Below are positions 14,930 through 17,423 of a stretch of 17,423 nt of DNA, in pieces. A program made the translations under genes and the position numbers. The DNA is taken from the NCBI GenBank assembly GCA_009784145.1, contig WRCI01000013.1:1-17423 (forward strand), written 5' to 3'. How positions within the stretch are numbered: position 1 is the stretch's first letter; every line of letters begins with the position of its first letter. The notes beneath the pieces are model-generated. The model made no database searches. It was not told the DNA's origin and was given only the letters and a program-made list of their open reading frames with translations. The DNA comes from Methanobrevibacter sp. Its GTDB lineage: Archaea; Methanobacteriota; Methanobacteria; Methanobacteriales; Methanobacteriaceae.

Positions 14930-15220
14930 GTGGACTACTTTCAACAACAACAGTGATCTGAAAAATCAACTCCACCCCGCTACTCTACAAGCATCAAGTG
15001 TTATCAGTAGAGCTGCTCCTTTCCAGGCCTGACACGTTTCCAAAATAAACATAATTCACCTTAACCCTCCAGTTAAGATGCTATGACCATTAATCCTGTA
15101 GGACGAGGTTTCTATATCAATTTTACAGGCTGTCACTGTATTCAATAGCCGCCTTCTGAACTTCGACCGCACCTAAGGGGGTGTGTGCTTACAGAGGACC
15201 CCTAACCCTCCAGTCTAGCC
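14930..15220 (-). ncRNA. ffs: Archaeal signal recognition particle RNA (7S RNA)
   Basis: About 290 bases on the minus strand, far richer in GC than its surroundings. Domain IV (helix 8) is unmistakable: GTGTCAGGCC, a GGAA tetraloop closed by U-A (more often C-G), then AAGGAGCAGC and CTGATAACAC, which re-forms the stem; this is the SRP54-binding site. The 5' part carries the Alu-like segment with GGGTTAGGGGTCCTCTGTAAGC. The two ends pair as helix 1 (5' GGCTAGACT with 3' AGTAGTCC, one bulge), as expected for archaeal but not bacterial SRP RNA. The RNA scaffolds SRP19 and SRP54 and targets nascent membrane and secreted proteins. The 5' end is set from the TATA box about 26 bases upstream. The 3' end is uncertain by about ten bases, since TGTAC at 14921-14925 could extend the terminal stem. 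Confidence 0.95.
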
Positions 15221-15243
15221 AATAATAATATTGTACTCAATAT

Positions 15244-15251
15244 TATATAAA
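15244..15251 (-). promoter_or_regulatory. TATA box of the SRP RNA gene
   Basis: TTTATATA on the minus strand, centred about 26 bases before the predicted 5' end GGCTAGACTGG. The same octamer precedes the class III signal-peptide gene and the transposase-like gene in this window. Confidence 0.7.
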
Positions 15252-15292
15252 TGTTTTGAAATCAGAGTTTTTGACAATACCCTATGGAAGTT

Positions 15293-15470
15293 AAAAAAAT
15301 AGATAATATTGGATTAAAAAAGAAACAATAACAAGATTAAAAAATAGATAATATTAGATTAAAAAAGAAACAATATAGGATTAAAGAAGATAGTTATAGC
15401 TGAAATATAATAAAAATTGATAAAAATTAATAAAAATAGATAAAAATAGATAAAAATAGATAAAAATAAA
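15293..15470. repeat. 45-bp and 10-bp tandem repeats downstream of the CBS gene
   Basis: Two 45-bp units (about 15293-15337 and 15338-15382) share the AGATAATATT...GATTAAAAAAGAAACAAT layout. Six 10-bp units TAAAAAT(A/T)(G/A)A follow at 15411-15470. A perfect hairpin TATTTTC-AAT-GAAAATA lies at 15472-15488. On the minus strand the 10-bp units give a row of T5 tracts, suitable for terminating the pgk2/CBS transcript before the SRP RNA promoter. The rest of 15221-15550 holds no gene. Confidence 0.75.
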
Positions 15471-15550
15471 CTATTTTCAATGAAAATAACTATCAAAAAG
15501 CTATTTAGAAGTAATTAATTTAAAATAATGTCAAAATAATTAATGGATTT

Positions 15551-15690
15551 TTAAACTTTTTTATAGGTTTTTAAACTTCCTTAGAACTTCTTAAACTTCA
15601 TTACAACTTCTTAAACTTCATTACAACTTCTTAAACTTCATTACAACTTCTTAAATTTCTTTATAACTTTTTAAACTTCTTTATTATTTT
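15551..15690. repeat. 20-bp tandem repeat, seven units, running into the CBS gene 3' end
   Basis: Period 20 from 15551 to 15690. The three units at 15591-15650, TTAAACTTCATTACAACTTC, are identical; 15571-15590 and 15651-15690 are diverged, and 15551-15570 more so. The last unit (15671-15690) contains the CBS gene's stop codon and its final codons. Confidence 0.9.
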
Positions 15691-16084
15691 CAATTAGATA
15701 TTTTATAATATCTCCATCAGAGACTATTCCAACTACTTTTCCATCTTTTAATACGGGGAGTTGATTTATAATACTTCCATCAGGAGCATTAGATTCCATG
15801 GCACATACTGCATCATATAATGATTCATTAGGATCTAGAGAAGCAACATTTTCAACCATGACACTGGAAACTTTAGTCCCTAATTTATATTTGTCTAAAA
15901 TTAAATTATAACCTAAATCTGTAGCAGTGACAATGCCTATCATATTTTCAGAATCATCTAAAACAGGTAATGCACTTACTTTATGTTTCATTAACTTTTC
16001 AAATGCAAAAACTACTTCTTCATCAGGTCTTGTAGTAACTACATCTTCAGTCATCACTTCATTTATCTTTATCTTCTTCAACAT
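15671..16084 (-). CDS. Paired CBS-domain protein, translationally coupled to 2-phosphoglycerate kinase
   Basis: 137 residues comprising two CBS domains and little else: about 8-62 ([15 protein letters not shown] to [13 protein letters not shown]) and 72-131 ([18 protein letters not shown] to [13 protein letters not shown]). Together they make one Bateman module, which usually binds adenine nucleotides or SAM and regulates a partner. Start: the ATG at 16084 has GGAGGT at 16092-16097, seven bases upstream; a TTG at 16087 is also in frame but less likely. The gene begins 26 bases inside the 3' end of the kinase gene, so the two are read from one message, and the CBS protein may sense the energy state for that enzyme (inference). 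The stop codon and last codons lie within a 20-bp tandem repeat. Confidence 0.92.
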   Translation of the reverse strand: MLKKIKINEVMTEDVVTTRPDEEVVFAFEKLMKHKVSALPVLDDSENMIGIVTATDLGYNLILDKYKLGTKVSSVMVENVASLDPNESLYDAVCAMESNAPDGSIINQLPVLKDGKVVGIVSDGDIIKYLIENNKEV

Positions 16085-16979
16085 CAATTATACCTCCATA
16101 ATTTTTTGTAATGTCCTTTATTATGAAATCAATAGTGGTTAAAACATCTATATTTTCAATAGCTGGAATGTTAAATTTTCTAGCTTGTGATTCAAAATAT
16201 GTATGAGTTTTTCTTATTGCAAAAAAATTGTCTAAGTATATTTGCAGAGGTCTTCTAGCCCACATTTGTTTACATCTTGAATAGAATCTGCCTTTATGGA
16301 TTTGTTTATCTTGTAATGTTAGTACAAACATTACCACATTACTTTTTTCCATTAATTTTTCATTAATGAATCCTGGAACAACATGTACCCCTTCAATAAC
16401 AATACTTATTCCTTCTTTCAATGCTCTTTCAATAACTGCCTCAATTCCAACACTTACAGTACCTACATGGTCTCTAAAACCAGCTAAAACATCATCAAAC
16501 TCAGGAGAAATAGGTACTCTCATTCCTTTATATGCTGTAAAACTTGATTCATGAATAACTGGACTTAATTCTTTAGATACAATTTTACGCATAACTTCCC
16601 GAATCATGTCTGTACTTATCATATTACGAATACCTAAACGGTTAGCTATTTCAAAAGCAATTGATGAAGTTCCAACTCCAGATGCTCCGCCTATTAATAT
16701 AACTATTGGTTCGTTTCCTTTCTTTACTTTTCTCCAAGCTAAATATTTTTCAGCAACTACTGAATCTCCAATCATTAAATCTTCAACAATAAGTTCAACT
16801 AATTCATCAATAGTAATAAGAGTTATTTCTCTTTCTTTAAGTTTGGATTCAATAGATGAAGCAAAAGCATACGCTTTATCAGGTTCCATTTCTGCTCTTG
16901 TTAATGATCTTGAAAGAACACCTTTAGAAAAAGGTTCTGTATATATTTTTCCACTAACTTCTCCTTGAATCATAATCAT
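16059..16979 (-). CDS. pgk2: 2-phosphoglycerate kinase
   Basis: 306 residues, the usual size for methanogen 2-phosphoglycerate kinase, which phosphorylates 2-phosphoglycerate with ATP to 2,3-diphosphoglycerate, the precursor of the compatible solute cyclic 2,3-diphosphoglycerate. Residues about 1-88 form an ATP-cone-like N-terminal domain ([14 protein letters not shown], then [14 protein letters not shown]). The kinase domain starts with the P-loop [10 protein letters not shown] (97-106), followed by [11 protein letters not shown] (121-131) with D124, [21 protein letters not shown], and the arginine-rich [18 protein letters not shown] region. AGGTGA at 16984-16989 supports the first ATG; a second ATG two codons on is possible. 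It heads an operon whose next gene, the CBS protein, overlaps its end by 26 bases. Cytoplasmic. Confidence 0.95.
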   Translation of the reverse strand: MIMIQGEVSGKIYTEPFSKGVLSRSLTRAEMEPDKAYAFASSIESKLKEREITLITIDELVELIVEDLMIGDSVVAEKYLAWRKVKKGNEPIVILIGGASGVGTSSIAFEIANRLGIRNMISTDMIREVMRKIVSKELSPVIHESSFTAYKGMRVPISPEFDDVLAGFRDHVGTVSVGIEAVIERALKEGISIVIEGVHVVPGFINEKLMEKSNVVMFVLTLQDKQIHKGRFYSRCKQMWARRPLQIYLDNFFAIRKTHTYFESQARKFNIPAIENIDVLTTIDFIIKDITKNYGGIIDVEEDKDK

Positions 16980-17321
16980 TTAATCACCTAAGTAAAGAAA
17001 TAATAAGTAAAAATTATACAATTTAATAAATAAGTTTTAAAGCATAAATACCATAGATAATTTAAATATTAATCAAATATCATAAATTAAAAAAATAGTA
17101 ATTTATAAAAGTACTTTGATTATTTATTATTTATATAATTATTTTTATTATTTTATAAAATATTCATCTCTGAATTTTATATTAAATAAAGCATTTAATA
17201 TAATTTTTTATTTAATTTTTATATTATATATTTTTCATTGAAAATTAAATATTGAAATTATAGTATAAGACTTATTTTTTTGCGAAATATTTATATAGTA
17301 GGATTTGTAATATTATATTTT
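16980..17321. other. AT-rich divergent gap between pgk2 and the transposase-like gene
   Basis: Beyond the pgk2 ribosome site (16984-16989) these 342 bases are A/T runs without an open frame. I looked for terminal inverted repeats that would mark an insertion-sequence edge before 17322 and could not identify any, partly because the other end of the element is outside the window. Confidence 0.5.
17290..17297 (+). promoter_or_regulatory. TATA box of the transposase-like gene
   Basis: TTTATATA centred about 28 bases before the ATG at 17322 puts the transcript start within a few bases of the start codon. With no ribosome site present, this points to leaderless translation. Confidence 0.5.
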
Positions 17322-17423
17322 ATGTCATCTAAAATAATTATCGAACCACATATGTCTATTGAAGATTTAAATACTCACATTCGTAAATTTGAAAGTGATT
17401 GTAAAACTGCAAATCGGTTACAG
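17322..17423 (+). CDS. N-terminus of a probable IS630-type / helix-turn-helix transposase (cut by window end)
   Basis: Only the first 34 codons are present and the frame is open to the window end. The sequence MSSKIIIEPHMSIEDLNTHI followed by RKFESDCKTANRLQ resembles the start of IS630-like transposases common in Methanobrevibacter, where a short strand and a 'leNthIr...D.kta.RLq' helix precede a helix-turn-helix DNA-binding domain. The recognition is from memory of the family pattern and rests on few residues. It lacks a Shine-Dalgarno motif but has a TATA box at leaderless distance. Confidence 0.5.
   Translation, partial: MSSKIIIEPHMSIEDLNTHIRKFESDCKTANRLQ

Noticed and set aside
16366..16968. 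Plus-strand frames opposite 2-phosphoglycerate kinase
   Set aside because: Antisense shadows of a well-conserved enzyme; no ribosome sites.

Overview
The window comes from a very AT-rich archaeon, most likely a Methanobacteriales methanogen of the Methanobrevibacter/Methanosphaera kind. The evidence is a 2-phosphoglycerate kinase (the cyclic 2,3-diphosphoglycerate pathway), an archaeal phosphopantetheine adenylyltransferase, two class III (pilin-like) signal-peptide proteins, a compact class III Hcp, a TrmB regulator, an archaeal-type SRP RNA with TATA-box promoters, and AGGTGA/GGAGGT ribosome sites. The genus is inference. The two RNA genes stand out as GC islands in the AT-rich background.

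Layout. 172-1178: a frameshifted Rpn/PD-(D/E)XK nuclease gene. 1475-2014: class I fumarase beta subunit. 2183-2977 (minus): TrmB-type regulator, divergent from hcp (3572-4876). 5327-6040 (minus): DUF4013-like membrane protein, convergent with hcp. 6517-7227 (minus): UPF0173 metal-dependent hydrolase. About 7473-9215 (minus): an unusual membrane protein with a long Asn-rich linker and a phospholipase-D/TrmB-like C-terminal domain. It is divergent from two class III signal-peptide genes (9508-10038, and a 58-residue one at 10176-10352). 10524-10985 (minus): coaD. 11410-13176: B12/radical SAM protein with an Asn-rich insertion. 13478-14590: class I/II aminotransferase. 14675-14759 (minus): tRNA-Ser(GCU). 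About 14930-15220 (minus): SRP (7S) RNA. 15671-16084 and 16059-16979 (minus): CBS-domain protein overlapping the end of 2-phosphoglycerate kinase. 17322 to the window end: start of a probable IS630-type transposase.

Most genes are metabolic housekeeping and stand alone. The only tight operon is 2-phosphoglycerate kinase plus the CBS protein; 7S RNA and tRNA-Ser may be co-transcribed. The strongest window-wide pattern is non-coding: nearly every gene 3' end is followed by a tandem repeat with its own unrelated unit (16-17, 20, 24/25, 33, 45, 48/60 and 50 bp). Two of these arrays supply the stop codon of the gene. Repeats inside genes have periods divisible by three (30, 54, 63 bp) and code for Asn-rich or charged linkers.

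I see no CRISPR array, defence island or complete mobile element. The best candidates for something undescribed are the membrane PLD-like protein beside the two pilin-like genes, the pilin-like protein with a 126-residue repeat-built leader, and the 3'-end minisatellites.
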